A stretch of 64,000 nucleotides of DNA from Paeniroseomonas aquatica. GTDB lineage: Bacteria; Pseudomonadota; Alphaproteobacteria; Acetobacterales; Acetobacteraceae. Below, one piece after another: positions 54,538-63,689 of this stretch (position 1 is its first letter; every line of letters starts with the position of its first letter). Below the pieces are notes generated by a model that was given only the letters and a program-made list of their open reading frames with translations, did not search any database and was not told where the DNA came from. The stretch is taken from contig NZ_JAUFPN010000182.1 of NCBI RefSeq assembly GCF_030409335.1, positions 49,008 to 113,007 on the forward strand, read 5' to 3'. The position numbers and the translations under genes were made by a program.

Positions 54538-55533
54538 ATGTCCAGGATCACGCGGCGGGCGGCCCTCGCCGGCCTGCTCGCCACGCCAGCGCTCGCATCC
54601 GGCCTGCGGGCCCAGGGCGCCGACTGGCGGCCGAACCAGCCGCTGCGCCTCATCGTCCCGGCCGCCCCCGGCGGCACCGCGGACATCAGCGCCCGGCTGC
54701 TGGCGCCCTTCCTGCAGAGCCACTTCGGGCAGAATTGCGTGGTGGACAACCGCTCCGGCGCCGGCGGCGTCATCGGCACCGCCGAGGCGGTGCGGGCGGC
54801 GCCGGACGGCCTGACCATGCTGCTCGGCAACATCGGGCCGCAGGCGATCGGCCTGTCGCTCTACCGCAGCCTGCCCTACGGCAAGGATGCGCTGCTGCCG
54901 GTCGCCGGCACGGTGCGGGGGCCGAACGTGCTGGTGGTCCGCAAGGGCATCCCGGCGCAGACGGTGGCGGAGCTGGTCGCGTATCTGAAGGCCAATCCGG
55001 GCAAGCTCAGCTTCGGCTCGCCGGGCGTCGGGCAGTCGCCGCATCTCACCGGCGTCTGGTTCAACCAGGCGACGAAGACCGAGGCGATCCACGTGCCCTT
55101 CCGCGGCGCCGGCCCGGCGATGATGGAGCTGGTCGCCGGCAACATCGACTACATGTGGGACAACCTGACCAGCGGCATCCAGCAGGTCCGCGACGGCAGC
55201 GTGCGGGCGCTGGCGGTCAGCAGCGCCGAGCGCAACCCGCAGCTCCCGGACGTGCCCGCGGCGCGGGAGACGCTGCCGGAGCTGGGGCAGTTCGACGTCA
55301 ACACCTGGTTCGGCGTCTTCCTGCCGGCGACGACGCCGCGGCCGATCGCGCAATCCATCAACAGCGCCATGAAGACCTGGCAGGAGACGGACGACGTCAA
55401 GGCCCGCTGGCGCCAGATGGGCGGCACCTCGCTGCACGGGACGCTCGCGGAATTCGCCGCCTTCGTCGCCGCCGAGGGCGAGAAATGGGGCCGCGTCATC
55501 CGCCAGGAAGGCCTGCAGATGGACCTCAGCTGA
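54538..55533 (+). CDS. Bug/TctC family receptor, first of a tandem pair
   Basis: 331 aa with a twin-Arg-like signal (SRITRRAALAGLL) and processing after GLRAQ. Bug motifs LRLIVPAAPGGTADISARL, VVDNRSGAGGVIGT and KLSFGSPGVGQSPHL are present. It captures an organic anion or amide in the periplasm. GGGGAAA precedes ATG 54538. Its stop overlaps the start of the second receptor by one base (TGATG). Confidence 0.93.
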   Translation: MSRITRRAALAGLLATPALASGLRAQGADWRPNQPLRLIVPAAPGGTADISARLLAPFLQSHFGQNCVVDNRSGAGGVIGTAEAVRAAPDGLTMLLGNIGPQAIGLSLYRSLPYGKDALLPVAGTVRGPNVLVVRKGIPAQTVAELVAYLKANPGKLSFGSPGVGQSPHLTGVWFNQATKTEAIHVPFRGAGPAMMELVAGNIDYMWDNLTSGIQQVRDGSVRALAVSSAERNPQLPDVPAARETLPELGQFDVNTWFGVFLPATTPRPIAQSINSAMKTWQETDDVKARWRQMGGTSLHGTLAEFAAFVAAEGEKWGRVIRQEGLQMDLS

Positions 55534-56516
55534 TGGCCGCCCTCGGCCGCCGCGCGGCGCTCGGCCTGCCGCTGGTCCTGCCGGCCGCGGCGCGCGCCCA
55601 GCCGGCCTGGCAGCCGCGCAGCCAGGTGCGGATCGTGGTCGGCGCCGCCGCCGGCGGCACCACCGACATCATGGCGCGGCTGGTGGCGCAGCACCTGCAG
55701 GCCCGCTGGGGCACCCCGGTCGTGGTCGAGAACCGCACCGGCGCCGGGGGCACCATCGGCACCATGGAGGTGGTGCGCGCCAAGCCGGACGGGCTGACGC
55801 TGTTCAAGGGCAACATCGGGCCGCAGGCGATCGCCTATTCGCTGTTCCGCAACCTGCCCTATACGCCGGCGCAGCTCACCAACATCGCCGGCACCATCCG
55901 CGGGCCGAACGTGCTGGTGGTCAATGCGGCGACGCCGGTGAAGACCATGGCGGAATTCGCCGCCTGGCTGCGGGGCAGCCCGGGGAAGATCAGCTTCGGC
56001 TCCACCGGGGTCGGGCAATCGACCCACCTCTCGCCGGTCTGGATGCTGCAGCTGCTGCAGGTGGAGGCGATCCACGTGCCCTTCCGCGGCAGCGCCCCGG
56101 CGCAGACCGAGCTGCTCTCGGGCAACATCGGCTTCATGGTCGACAACCTCACCGGGGTGATCGAGCACATCCGCGGCGGAAGGGTGCGGGCGCTGGCGGT
56201 GACCGGGGCCGAGCGCAACGCCCAGCTGCCCGACGTGCCGGCGATGCGCGAGACCCTGCCGGAGCTGGCGGCCTACGAGGTGAACACCTGGTTCGGCCTG
56301 TTCGGCCCGGCCGGGCTGCCGGCCGGGATCACCGCCGCGCTGAATGCCGAGGTCGGCGCCTACCTCGAGCTGGCCGAGACCCGCAAGCGCTTCGACGAGC
56401 TCGGCGGCCTGCCCTTCAAGGTGACGCCGGCCGAGTTCGACCGCTTCGTCGCCGGCGAGATCGCCAAGTGGCGCGGCGTCATCCAGAAGGAAGGCCTGCA
56501 GCTCGACGCGAGCTGA
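55533..56516 (+). CDS. Bug/TctC family receptor, second of a tandem pair
   Basis: 327 aa, with a short signal peptide (GRRAALGLPLVLPAAARAQ). It shares with its neighbour the NIGPQAI, RGPNVLVV, FGSxGVGQS and HVPFRG blocks, so the two are recent duplicates with separate ligand specificities likely. The last 38 bases overlap the convergent glycosyltransferase gene. Confidence 0.93.
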   Translation: MAALGRRAALGLPLVLPAAARAQPAWQPRSQVRIVVGAAAGGTTDIMARLVAQHLQARWGTPVVVENRTGAGGTIGTMEVVRAKPDGLTLFKGNIGPQAIAYSLFRNLPYTPAQLTNIAGTIRGPNVLVVNAATPVKTMAEFAAWLRGSPGKISFGSTGVGQSTHLSPVWMLQLLQVEAIHVPFRGSAPAQTELLSGNIGFMVDNLTGVIEHIRGGRVRALAVTGAERNAQLPDVPAMRETLPELAAYEVNTWFGLFGPAGLPAGITAALNAEVGAYLELAETRKRFDELGGLPFKVTPAEFDRFVAGEIAKWRGVIQKEGLQLDAS

Positions 56517-57879
56517 GGCGTGCCGCCAGCCGGGCCGCCACCCAGGCCGCGCCCAGCGCCAGGGCCGGCACGGCGGTGATCTGGTAGCGCGGCACGTTGA
56601 GGCTGACCGCCGGATAGGCCAGCAGGTTGTACCAGCCCGGCGCCAGCAGCAGCAGCCAGGCCCCATGGCCGCGCCGCCACGCCCATAGGCTGGCCGCGAC
56701 CAGCGCGGGGAAGCCGAGCACCACGAATTCGTCGATCCAGAGCCCGCGCCAGATCAGCGGCGGGGTGCTGGCCAGCCAGCCGAGCGGATGGGCGAGGAAG
56801 GAGGCGCGCAGCGCCGCATCCACCGCGGCGCGCGCCGCCTCCGCGTCCAGCCCCTGCTCGGCGGCGAGGCGGGCGACCCAGGGCCAGTAGCGGTTCTGCC
56901 CGAGGTCGTAGTAGCCGCCGGGGAATTCGTACTGGAAGGTCTGCCAGACCTCGGGCGCGAAGAGCAGCCGGGCGAGGCCGTCGCCCATGCCGCGGGTCCA
57001 GAAGACGAAGCCGGCCGCGATCCCCCGCGCATCGAGGTGCAGGAAGACCTCCCGCGTCGAGAGGGCGATGCCCGAGCGCGCGTCGGTCAGGGCGAAGTGG
57101 CCGGCGACGAGGTCGTTGCGCAGCATCCAGGCCAGCACCGGCAGCAGCGCGGCCAGCAGCAGCAGCGCCGCATGGCGCGGCAGCCGGCGCCAGCGCAGCG
57201 CGCAGCCCACCGCGGCCAGCAGCAGCGCCGGCCAGAAGATCGCCTTGGTCAGCACCAGCGCCGCCGCCGCCAGCCCGGCGGCGGTCGCGCGGCCAGGCCC
57301 TGGCCGCCGCAGCCAGTGCAGCAGCGCCACCAGCAGCAGCGCCAGCAGGAACAGCGCGAGGTAGTCGGAGATCACCTCCCACCGCCCCTTCAGCATCTGC
57401 TGGTTCAGCGCGACGTAGCCGCAGGCGATGCCGGCGGCCGGCGCCGAGCCGGTCAGCCGCCAGGCCAGGCCGCCCAGCAGCAGCGCCGCGGCGAGCGCCA
57501 GCCCCAGGTTGGCCCAGCGGGCCGGCTGGAAGATGGCATCCGGGCAGCCGCCGGCCGGGGCGAGGCAGGCCGGGGTGAAGGCGGCGAGCGGCGTGCCCGC
57601 CCGCATCAGCGCGGCGAGCAGCAGCGGGTAGCCGGGCTCGCGGCCGAGTGCCGGGGCGCCGTCCGGCCGGTCGCTGAAGTTGCCGTGACGGGCGAGGTTG
57701 TAGGCGGCGGTCAGGTAGGTCTGGCTGTCGCCGCTCTGCACCCCGGCGCTGCGGAACTGGCCGTTGAGCGCGACGGAGGCCAGCAGCGGCAGCAGCAGGC
57801 CCAGCAGCAGCAGCACCCCAGGGCGGCGGTCCAGCGGGATTGGCACGGTCTCGGCACTCCGCCTAGGCTCGCGGCTCAT
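56479..57879 (-). CDS. Membrane glycosyltransferase-like protein (GT39/ArnT-like)
   Basis: 466 aa with about ten membrane helices. An acidic first loop (SGDSQTYLTAAYNLARHG) and the REPGYPLLLA motif resemble polyprenol-sugar-using glycosyltransferases of the PMT/ArnT clan. It would move a sugar onto lipid, glycan or protein on the periplasmic face. The start at 57879 has no clear Shine-Dalgarno; the divergent transporter gene begins 19 bases away. Confidence 0.78.
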   Translation of the reverse strand: MSREPRRSAETVPIPLDRRPGVLLLLGLLLPLLASVALNGQFRSAGVQSGDSQTYLTAAYNLARHGNFSDRPDGAPALGREPGYPLLLAALMRAGTPLAAFTPACLAPAGGCPDAIFQPARWANLGLALAAALLLGGLAWRLTGSAPAAGIACGYVALNQQMLKGRWEVISDYLALFLLALLLVALLHWLRRPGPGRATAAGLAAAALVLTKAIFWPALLLAAVGCALRWRRLPRHAALLLLAALLPVLAWMLRNDLVAGHFALTDARSGIALSTREVFLHLDARGIAAGFVFWTRGMGDGLARLLFAPEVWQTFQYEFPGGYYDLGQNRYWPWVARLAAEQGLDAEAARAAVDAALRASFLAHPLGWLASTPPLIWRGLWIDEFVVLGFPALVAASLWAWRRGHGAWLLLLAPGWYNLLAYPAVSLNVPRYQITAVPALALGAAWVAARLAARLSSRRAAGLPSG

Positions 57880-57897
57880 AGGTGGCGGGCGGGCTCG

Positions 57898-58803
57898 ATG
57901 CAACTTTGGGTGCTGGTGACGCTGACCGCCGCGCTGTTCCAATGCTGGCGCACCGCCATGCAGCAGAAGCTGCGCGGCCAGCTTTCGGTGAATGCGGCGG
58001 CGGTGGTGCGCTACCTCTATGGCGTGCCGGTGGGGGCGGCGCTGCTCGGCGGCTACATGCTGGCGACCGGCGGGGCGCTGCCGGCGCTGAACTGGCAGTT
58101 CCTCGCGCTCTGCGCAGCGGGGGGCCTCGGGCAGATCCTCGGCACCAACCTGCTGATCATGGCCTTCGGCCACCGCGGCTTCGCCGTCGGCACCGCCTAT
58201 GCCAAGACCGAGGCGGTGCAGGGCGCCATCCTGGCGCTGGTGCTGCTCGGCGAGCGGATCTCGGCGCTGGCCTGGGTCGGCATCGCCATCGGGGTCTGCG
58301 GCGTGCTCTGGCTGTCGCTGGCCGGGCGCGCCGCCTCCTTCCGCGAGCTGGCCCGGGCGACGGTGCAGCCGGCGGCGGTCTGCGGGCTGGCGGCGGGCTT
58401 CTTCTTCGCCCTGACCAGCGTGCTGGTGAAGGCGGCGAACCTGTCGCTGCCAGGCGACGACCCCATCCTCCGGGCGCTGGTGACGCTGGTGGTGGCCAAT
58501 GTCCTGCAGACCCTGATGCAGGGCGGCTGGCTGCTGGCGCGCGAGCCGATGCAGCTCCGCGCCGTCTTCACCACCTGGCGGACCAGCGCCCAGGTGGGGG
58601 CGCTTTCGGCCTGCGGCTCGGCCTGCTGGTTCAGCGCCTTCGCCCTGGCGCCGGTGGCGCTGGTGCGGGCGGTGGGGCAGGTCGAGATCCTGATGACCCT
58701 GCTGTTCAGCCGCTTCTACCTGAAGGAATCGCCGACCCGGGCCGAGGTGCTCGGCGCGCTGACGGTGGTGGTCGGCGTGGTGCTGGTGCTGGCGGGGCGC
58801 TGA
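57898..58803 (+). CDS. EamA/DMT family transporter
   Basis: 301 aa with ten hydrophobic helices in two repeats. The family patterns AYAKTEAVQGAILALVLLGERIS (end of repeat one) and VGQVEILMTLLFSRFYLKE (end of repeat two) are clear. It exports or imports small metabolites such as amino acids. Single gene with a short 5' region shared with the glycosyltransferase gene; weak Shine-Dalgarno. Confidence 0.9.
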   Translation: MQLWVLVTLTAALFQCWRTAMQQKLRGQLSVNAAAVVRYLYGVPVGAALLGGYMLATGGALPALNWQFLALCAAGGLGQILGTNLLIMAFGHRGFAVGTAYAKTEAVQGAILALVLLGERISALAWVGIAIGVCGVLWLSLAGRAASFRELARATVQPAAVCGLAAGFFFALTSVLVKAANLSLPGDDPILRALVTLVVANVLQTLMQGGWLLAREPMQLRAVFTTWRTSAQVGALSACGSACWFSAFALAPVALVRAVGQVEILMTLLFSRFYLKESPTRAEVLGALTVVVGVVLVLAGR

Positions 58804-58819
58804 CGCACCCCGCCCCCCA

Positions 58820-59839
58820 TCAGCCCTCGAACAGCGCCCGGATCGCGGCGGGATCGACCTCCTCGATCGTCGCCGGGGTCCAGGTCGGGGTGCTGCCCTT
58901 GTCGACCAGCACGCTGCGGACGCCCTCGCGGAAGTCCGGGTGGCGGTTGACCACGCTGCGGCCGAGGGCGAGCTCCATCTCGAGGCAGTCGTCGAGGCTG
59001 GCGCCGGCGCCGCGCCGCAACAGCTCGAGCGAGGCGCAGAGGCTGGTCGGCGACATCTGGCGCAGGATCCTGGTCTGCTCGGCGGCCCAGTCGGTGCCCT
59101 CGGCGGCCAGCGCCGCCAGGATGGCGGGCAGGCTGTCCTGGCCGAAGCAGCGGTCGATCGCCGCGCGGTGCGGGGCGAAGCCGGCCTCGGGCGGGGCCTC
59201 GGCGAAGCGGTCGACCACCCCGGCATCGCCGGCCAGCAGCGCCTCGCGCAGGGCGGGCAGCCTGGCCTTGGGGACGAAGTGGCTGGCGAGGCCGGCATGG
59301 ACGGCATCGCCGCCGCGCAGCCGGGCGCCGGTGAGCGCCAGCCAGTTGCCCATCGCCCCCGGGAGCTTCGGCAGGATGTAGCTGGTGCCGACATCGGGGA
59401 AGAGCGCGATGGCGGTCTCCGGCATGGCCAGCAGCGCGGCCTCGGTCACCACCACCGGGCGGCCATGCACCGAGACGCCGATGCCGCCGCCCATGCAGAC
59501 GCCGTCGATGAGCGAGACCCAGGGCTTGCCCAGCGTGGCGATGCCGCGGTTGACCCGGTATTCCTCGGCGAAGAAGGCCTCGATGGCGGCCGCGTCGCCG
59601 GCGATCGCCTGCTCGCGCACCCGGCGGACGTCGCCGCCGGCGCAGAAGGCGCGGCCCCCGGCGCCTTCGACGATGAAGAGCGCCACGGCCGGGTCGGCGG
59701 CCCAGGCATCGAGCGCCGACTGGAAGCCGCGGATCATCGCCAGGTCGAGCGCGTTCAGCGTCTTCGGGCGGTTCATCAGCAGGGTGGCGGCGGCGCCCTC
59801 GCGGCGGGCGATGATCGTCGGCTCGGTTGTTTCGCTCAC
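58820..59839 (-). CDS. Enoyl-CoA hydratase/isomerase family, 3-hydroxyisobutyryl-CoA hydrolase type
   Basis: 339 aa crotonase-fold enzyme. The oxyanion-hole motifs AFCAGGDVRRV and DGVCMGGGIGVSVHG, the catalytic Glu in MPETAIALFPDVG with Asp after it and the length are those of 3-hydroxyisobutyryl-CoA hydrolases of valine breakdown. Valine catabolism genes are not adjacent. ATG 59839 is followed after 154 bases by the divergent flavin protein gene. Confidence 0.9.
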   Translation of the reverse strand: MSETTEPTIIARREGAAATLLMNRPKTLNALDLAMIRGFQSALDAWAADPAVALFIVEGAGGRAFCAGGDVRRVREQAIAGDAAAIEAFFAEEYRVNRGIATLGKPWVSLIDGVCMGGGIGVSVHGRPVVVTEAALLAMPETAIALFPDVGTSYILPKLPGAMGNWLALTGARLRGGDAVHAGLASHFVPKARLPALREALLAGDAGVVDRFAEAPPEAGFAPHRAAIDRCFGQDSLPAILAALAAEGTDWAAEQTRILRQMSPTSLCASLELLRRGAGASLDDCLEMELALGRSVVNRHPDFREGVRSVLVDKGSTPTWTPATIEEVDPAAIRALFEG

Positions 59840-59993
59840 GCGGCGTCTCCCTCGGTATCCGTCCAGGGGCGCGTAACCCTTCGGCGGCCGCGGATCAATG
59901 CCCGCGGATCAATCCTGCCCGGCGGCCCGCGCGCCGGCTGCAACCGCCCCGGCCGCCATTCGTTGGACCCGCGACATAGGACAGGAGAACACC

Positions 59994-60509
59994 ATGCCGG
60001 AGACACGCAGCGACGCCGAGGCCAAGCGCAAGGTCTGGGAGATGGTCAAGGACGTCGAGGTGACGATGATGGTCACCGAGGGCCGCGACGGCCACCTGCG
60101 CGGCCGGCCGATGCGCGCGGTGAACAAGGAATTCGACGGCGTTCTCTGGTTCTTCGCCAGCGCCGGCAGCGCGGTGACCGACGAGACGCGCGCCGACGGC
60201 CGCGTGCTGCTGGCCTATTCCGACCCGTCCAGCCAGAACTACGTCTCGATCAGCGGCACCGCCGCGGTGGTGCGCGACCAGGCCAAGCAGAAGTCGCTCT
60301 GGAGCGAGCCGATGCGGGTCTGGTTTCCCGGCGGCGCGGAAGACCCCAAGATCGAGCTGATCCGGGTCGAGTGCGAGGGTGCGGAATACTGGGACAGCCC
60401 GTCCAGCACGCTGGTCCACGCCTATGGCTACCTGAAGGCGGTCACCACCGGCGAGCCGCCGCATCCCGGCGAGAACGACAAGGTCGACTTCAGCAAGAAG
60501 GCCGGCTGA
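59994..60509 (+). CDS. Pyridoxamine 5'-phosphate oxidase-like general stress protein
   Basis: 171 aa split-barrel flavin-binding protein of the GSP26/general-stress group: TRSDAEAKRKVWEMVKD helix, VTMMVTEGRDGHLRGRPM strand with Arg/Pro for flavin phosphate, VLLAYSDPSSQNYVSISGTA, and WFPGGAEDPKIELIRV. Likely binds FMN or FAD and acts in stress. AGGAG seven bases ahead of ATG. A strong hairpin follows. Confidence 0.88.
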   Translation: MPETRSDAEAKRKVWEMVKDVEVTMMVTEGRDGHLRGRPMRAVNKEFDGVLWFFASAGSAVTDETRADGRVLLAYSDPSSQNYVSISGTAAVVRDQAKQKSLWSEPMRVWFPGGAEDPKIELIRVECEGAEYWDSPSSTLVHAYGYLKAVTTGEPPHPGENDKVDFSKKAG

Positions 60510-60515
60510 GCAGGC

Positions 60516-60543
60516 GGGGCCGGGCGCCACGGCGCCCGGCCCC
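60516..60543. terminator. Strong hairpin between convergent genes
   Basis: Bases 60516-60527 pair exactly with 60532-60543 (12 bp) around a 4-base loop in the 40-base gap between the stress protein and dehydrogenase stops. Probably terminates both units; no T-run. Confidence 0.6.
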
Positions 60544-60549
60544 CTCGCT

Positions 60550-61440
60550 TCAGCGCGTCGGCGTCGGCGGCGTCGTGCTGTAGTCGTAGAAACCCTTCCC
60601 CGACTTGCGGCCAAGCCAGCCGGCCTCGACGTATTTCGCCAGCAGCGGGCAAGGGCGGTACTTCGGATCGCCCAGCCCCTCGTGCAGCACCTTCAGCACG
60701 CTGTAGAGCGTGTCCAGCCCGACGAAATCGGCCAGCTCCAGCGGACCCATCGGGTGGTTGGCGCCGAGCTTCATGCCGTTGTCGATGGCGACCACGTCGC
60801 CCACCCCCTCCATCAGCGCGAAGACCGCCTCGTTCAGCATGGGGCAGAGCACGCGGTTGACCACGAAGGCCGGGTAGTCGGCGGCCTCGACCACCGTCTT
60901 GCCCATCCGCTCCGCCAGGGCCTTCACCACGCCGACGGTCGCGTCGTCGGTGGCCAGGCCGCGGATGACCTCGACCAGCTTCATCATCGGCACCGGGTTG
61001 AAGAAATGCATGCCGACGAAGCGGCCGGGCCGGTCGGTCGCGGCGCCGAGGCGGGTAATCGGGATCGAGGACGTGTTGCTGGCCAGGATCGCGTCCGGCC
61101 GCAGCACCGGGCAGAGGCTGGCGAAGATCTTCTTCTTGATCTCCTCGTTCTCGGTCGCGGCCTCGATGACCATGTCGCAGTCGGCGAAGCCGGCGAAGTC
61201 GGTGCCGGTGGTGATGCGGGCCAGCGCCGCTTCCTTGGCCCCGGCCGGGATGCCGCCCTTCGAGACATCGCGCGAGGCCTGGCGGTCCAGGTTCTTCGTG
61301 ATGGTCGCCAGCGCCTTCTCCAGCGCCGCCGGGTTCACGTCCACCAGCACCACCGGCACGCCCGAGAGCGCCGCCACATGGGCGATGCCGTTGCCCATCA
61401 GCCCGGCGCCGATCACCCCGAGCTTCTTCACCTCTGCCAT
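60550..61440 (-). CDS. 3-hydroxybutyryl-CoA / 3-hydroxyacyl-CoA dehydrogenase
   Basis: 296 aa. NAD motif GVIGAGLMGNGIAHV, ASNTSSIPI, catalytic His in GMHFFNPVP and the C-terminal GPLELADFVGLDT are the hallmarks of HbdA/PaaH-type enzymes. Oxidises or reduces (S)-3-hydroxybutyryl-CoA. ATG 61440 is preferred to 61455 because GGGGATGG fits it. It is in line with etfBA but behind a terminator, so it may depend on read-through or its own promoter. Confidence 0.93.
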   Translation of the reverse strand: MAEVKKLGVIGAGLMGNGIAHVAALSGVPVVLVDVNPAALEKALATITKNLDRQASRDVSKGGIPAGAKEAALARITTGTDFAGFADCDMVIEAATENEEIKKKIFASLCPVLRPDAILASNTSSIPITRLGAATDRPGRFVGMHFFNPVPMMKLVEVIRGLATDDATVGVVKALAERMGKTVVEAADYPAFVVNRVLCPMLNEAVFALMEGVGDVVAIDNGMKLGANHPMGPLELADFVGLDTLYSVLKVLHEGLGDPKYRPCPLLAKYVEAGWLGRKSGKGFYDYSTTPPTPTR

Positions 61441-61462
61441 TGTCGCCATCCCCATATGAAAA

Positions 61463-61498
61463 GGGCCGCCCGACGCGCGCAGTGGCGTCGGGCGGCCC
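61463..61498 (-). terminator. Rho-independent terminator after etfA
   Basis: A perfect 14-bp stem (61463-61476 with 61485-61498), 8-base loop, followed on the minus strand by TTTT. It lies 21 bases after the etfA stop. Confidence 0.85.
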
Positions 61499-61519
61499 GG
61501 TCGTGTTGGTCGAGAGCCC

Positions 61520-62449
61520 TTACTTCTTGGCCAGCTCGGCCTCGAATTCCGGCATCACCTTGAACAGGTCGCCGACCAGGCCGTAGTCGGCCACCGAGAA
61601 GATCGGCGCCTCCTCGTCCTTGTTGATGGCGACGATGACCTTGCTGTCCTTCATGCCCGCCAGATGCTGGATGGCACCGGAGATGCCGACCGCGATGTAG
61701 AGGTCGGGGGCCACGATCTTGCCGGTCTGGCCGACCTGGTGGTCGTTCGGCGCGTAGCCGGCATCGACCGCGGCGCGCGAGGCGCCGACCGCGGCGCCCA
61801 GCTTGTCGGCGATGCTCTCGATGATGTGGAAGTTCTCGCTGCTGCCCATGGCGCGGCCGCCGGAGACGACGATCTTGGCCGCCGTCAGCTCGGGCCGCTC
61901 GGACTTGGCGATCTCGGCGCCGAGGAAGGTCGAGAGCGCGGGGTCGTCGCCCTTCGGCGCGGCTTCCACGGCGGCGCTGCCGCCGGTGGCCGGGGCCGGG
62001 TCGAAGCTGGCGGCGCGGACGGTGATGACCTTCTTCGCGTCCGAGGACTTCACCGTCGCCATCGCGTTGCCGGCATAGATCGGCCGCACGAAGGTATCGG
62101 CATCGACCACGCCGGAGATGTCCGAGATCACCTGCACGTCGAGCAGCGCCGCGACCCGCGGCATAACGTTCTTGCCGGCGGCCGAGGCCGGGGCCAGCAG
62201 GTGGGAGTACTCGGGGGCCATCGAGACCAGCAGGGCCGAGACCGGCTCCGCCAGGCCATTGGCATAGAGCGCGTCCTCGCTGTGCAGCACGCGTGCCACG
62301 CCGGCGACCTGTGCGGCGCTGTCGGCGGCCGCGCGCGGGCCGAAGACCAGCACGGTGACGTCGCCGAGCTTGGTGGCGGCGGCGACGGCGCTGCGGGTCG
62401 GCTGGGTGACGGCGCTGCCGTCGTGGTCGGCCAGGATCAGGACGGCCAT
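61520..62449 (-). CDS. etfA: Electron transfer flavoprotein alpha subunit
   Basis: 309 aa. The C-terminal FAD domain shows [23 protein letters not shown], the classic EtfA signature, and VSGGRAMGS. It takes electrons from acyl-CoA dehydrogenases to the membrane quinone pool through ETF-QO. The start is two bases after the etfB stop. Confidence 0.97.
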   Translation of the reverse strand: MAVLILADHDGSAVTQPTRSAVAAATKLGDVTVLVFGPRAAADSAAQVAGVARVLHSEDALYANGLAEPVSALLVSMAPEYSHLLAPASAAGKNVMPRVAALLDVQVISDISGVVDADTFVRPIYAGNAMATVKSSDAKKVITVRAASFDPAPATGGSAAVEAAPKGDDPALSTFLGAEIAKSERPELTAAKIVVSGGRAMGSSENFHIIESIADKLGAAVGASRAAVDAGYAPNDHQVGQTGKIVAPDLYIAVGISGAIQHLAGMKDSKVIVAINKDEEAPIFSVADYGLVGDLFKVMPEFEAELAKK

Positions 62450-62451
62450 GC

Positions 62452-63201
62452 TCAGATCACCTTCGCTTCGTTGCGCAGCTTGTCGACCAGTTCCTGCACC
62501 GAGCCGACCTTCTTGCCGGCCTGGCGCTTCGGCGGCTCCTCGACCTTCAGCACGGTCAGCCGCGGCGTGACATCGACGCCGAGGTCGGCCGGCTTGACGT
62601 TCTCGATCGGCTTCTTGCGCGCCTTCATGATGTTCGGCAGCGAGGCGTAGCGCGGCTCGTTCAACCGGAGGTCGGTGGTCACGATGGCCGGAAGCTTCAG
62701 CTGCAGGCGCTCCAGGCCGCCGTCGACCTCGCGCGTCACCTTCAGCCCGCCGTCCTCGGACTCGACCTTGCTGGCATAGGTGCCCTGCGGCCAGCCCATC
62801 AGCGCCGCCAGCATCTGGCCGGTGGCGTTCATGTCGTCGTCGATCGCCTGCTTGCCGAGGATGACGAGCTGCGGGCTCTCCTTCTCGATCACCGCCTTCA
62901 GGAGCTTGGCGACCGCGAGCGGCTCGAGCACGCCGTCGTGCTCGATCAGGATGCCGCGGTCGGCGCCCATGGCGAGCGCGGTGCGGATCTGCTCGGCGCA
63001 GGCGGCGGGGCCGGCGGAGACCGCGATGATCTCGGTGGCGATGCCCTTCTCCTTCAGGCGCACCGCTTCCTCGACCGCGATCTCGTCGAAGGGGTTCATG
63101 GACATCTTGACGTTCGCCGTCTCGACGCCGGTTTGGTCCGCCTTGACGCGGACCTTCACGTTGTAATCGACGACCCGCTTGACGGGGACGAGCAGCTTCA
63201 T
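62452..63201 (-). CDS. etfB: Electron transfer flavoprotein beta subunit
   Basis: 249 aa. [16 protein letters not shown] at the start, the AMP-binding region MGADRGILI and [19 protein letters not shown] in the EtfB signature place are typical. Start ATG 63201 with AGAGG. First gene of the etfBA pair. Confidence 0.97.
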   Translation of the reverse strand: MKLLVPVKRVVDYNVKVRVKADQTGVETANVKMSMNPFDEIAVEEAVRLKEKGIATEIIAVSAGPAACAEQIRTALAMGADRGILIEHDGVLEPLAVAKLLKAVIEKESPQLVILGKQAIDDDMNATGQMLAALMGWPQGTYASKVESEDGGLKVTREVDGGLERLQLKLPAIVTTDLRLNEPRYASLPNIMKARKKPIENVKPADLGVDVTPRLTVLKVEEPPKRQAGKKVGSVQELVDKLRNEAKVI

Positions 63202-63398
63202 CGCCTCTGCCGTTTCCTGCGTGCTGTTGCTGTTGCCCCCGGCACCCCTTGCGGGCACCGGGGCCGGCTCAGGGGGGCGGCACGATCATGCCCCTTGCTG
63301 CCGGTCTCCCTCGATCCTGCCCGGGGTTGCCCCCGGGAAATGGCGCGGCAAAATAGGTCGGGCGCCGCCGGCCTGTCAAAACACCTGCCCGCGCCGGA
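63202..63398. other. Upstream region of etfB
   Basis: 197 bases between the etfB start and the HIG1-like stop. It should hold the etfB promoter; I could not identify convincing -35/-10 elements or repeats in it. Confidence 0.3.
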
Positions 63399-63593
63399 CT
63401 AGCCGCGCGAGACGGCCAGCAGCAGGGCGAACAGGACCAGGGTGATGCCCTGGATCACCACCCGCCAGCGCATCAGCAGGTTGGATCGTTCCCCGCTGCC
63501 GTCGCTGCGGGCCATTCCCAGCATGCCGGCGAACAGGGTCCCGAGCGTGGCCAGCATGCCGATGGCGACCAGGACGGTCAGAAGGATCTTCAT
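63399..63593 (-). CDS. HIG1-like small membrane protein
   Basis: 64 aa with two membrane helices (about 2-22 and 46-62) linked by a polar loop with ARSDGSGERSNLLMRWRVVIQG. This is the HIG_1_N (twin transmembrane) pattern, related to proteins that associate with cytochrome oxidase. ATG 63593 is chosen over an upstream GTG at 63602. Confidence 0.8.
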   Translation of the reverse strand: MKILLTVLVAIGMLATLGTLFAGMLGMARSDGSGERSNLLMRWRVVIQGITLVLFALLLAVSRG

Positions 63594-63689
63594 GATCACC
63601 ACTTAGACGCCCCCCGGAAAACTGCAATCCCGGGCCGCCGGCCAGCCGGCGCTTGACCCGGCGCGGATGATGGGGTTGCTGCCGCAGCC

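Noticed and set aside
56479..59394. A 971-codon open frame on the minus strand that could suggest a giant fused membrane protein
   Set aside because: Only the last 467 codons (from ATG 57879) have protein-like sequence; the earlier part is antisense to the transporter and out of frame with the crotonase gene.
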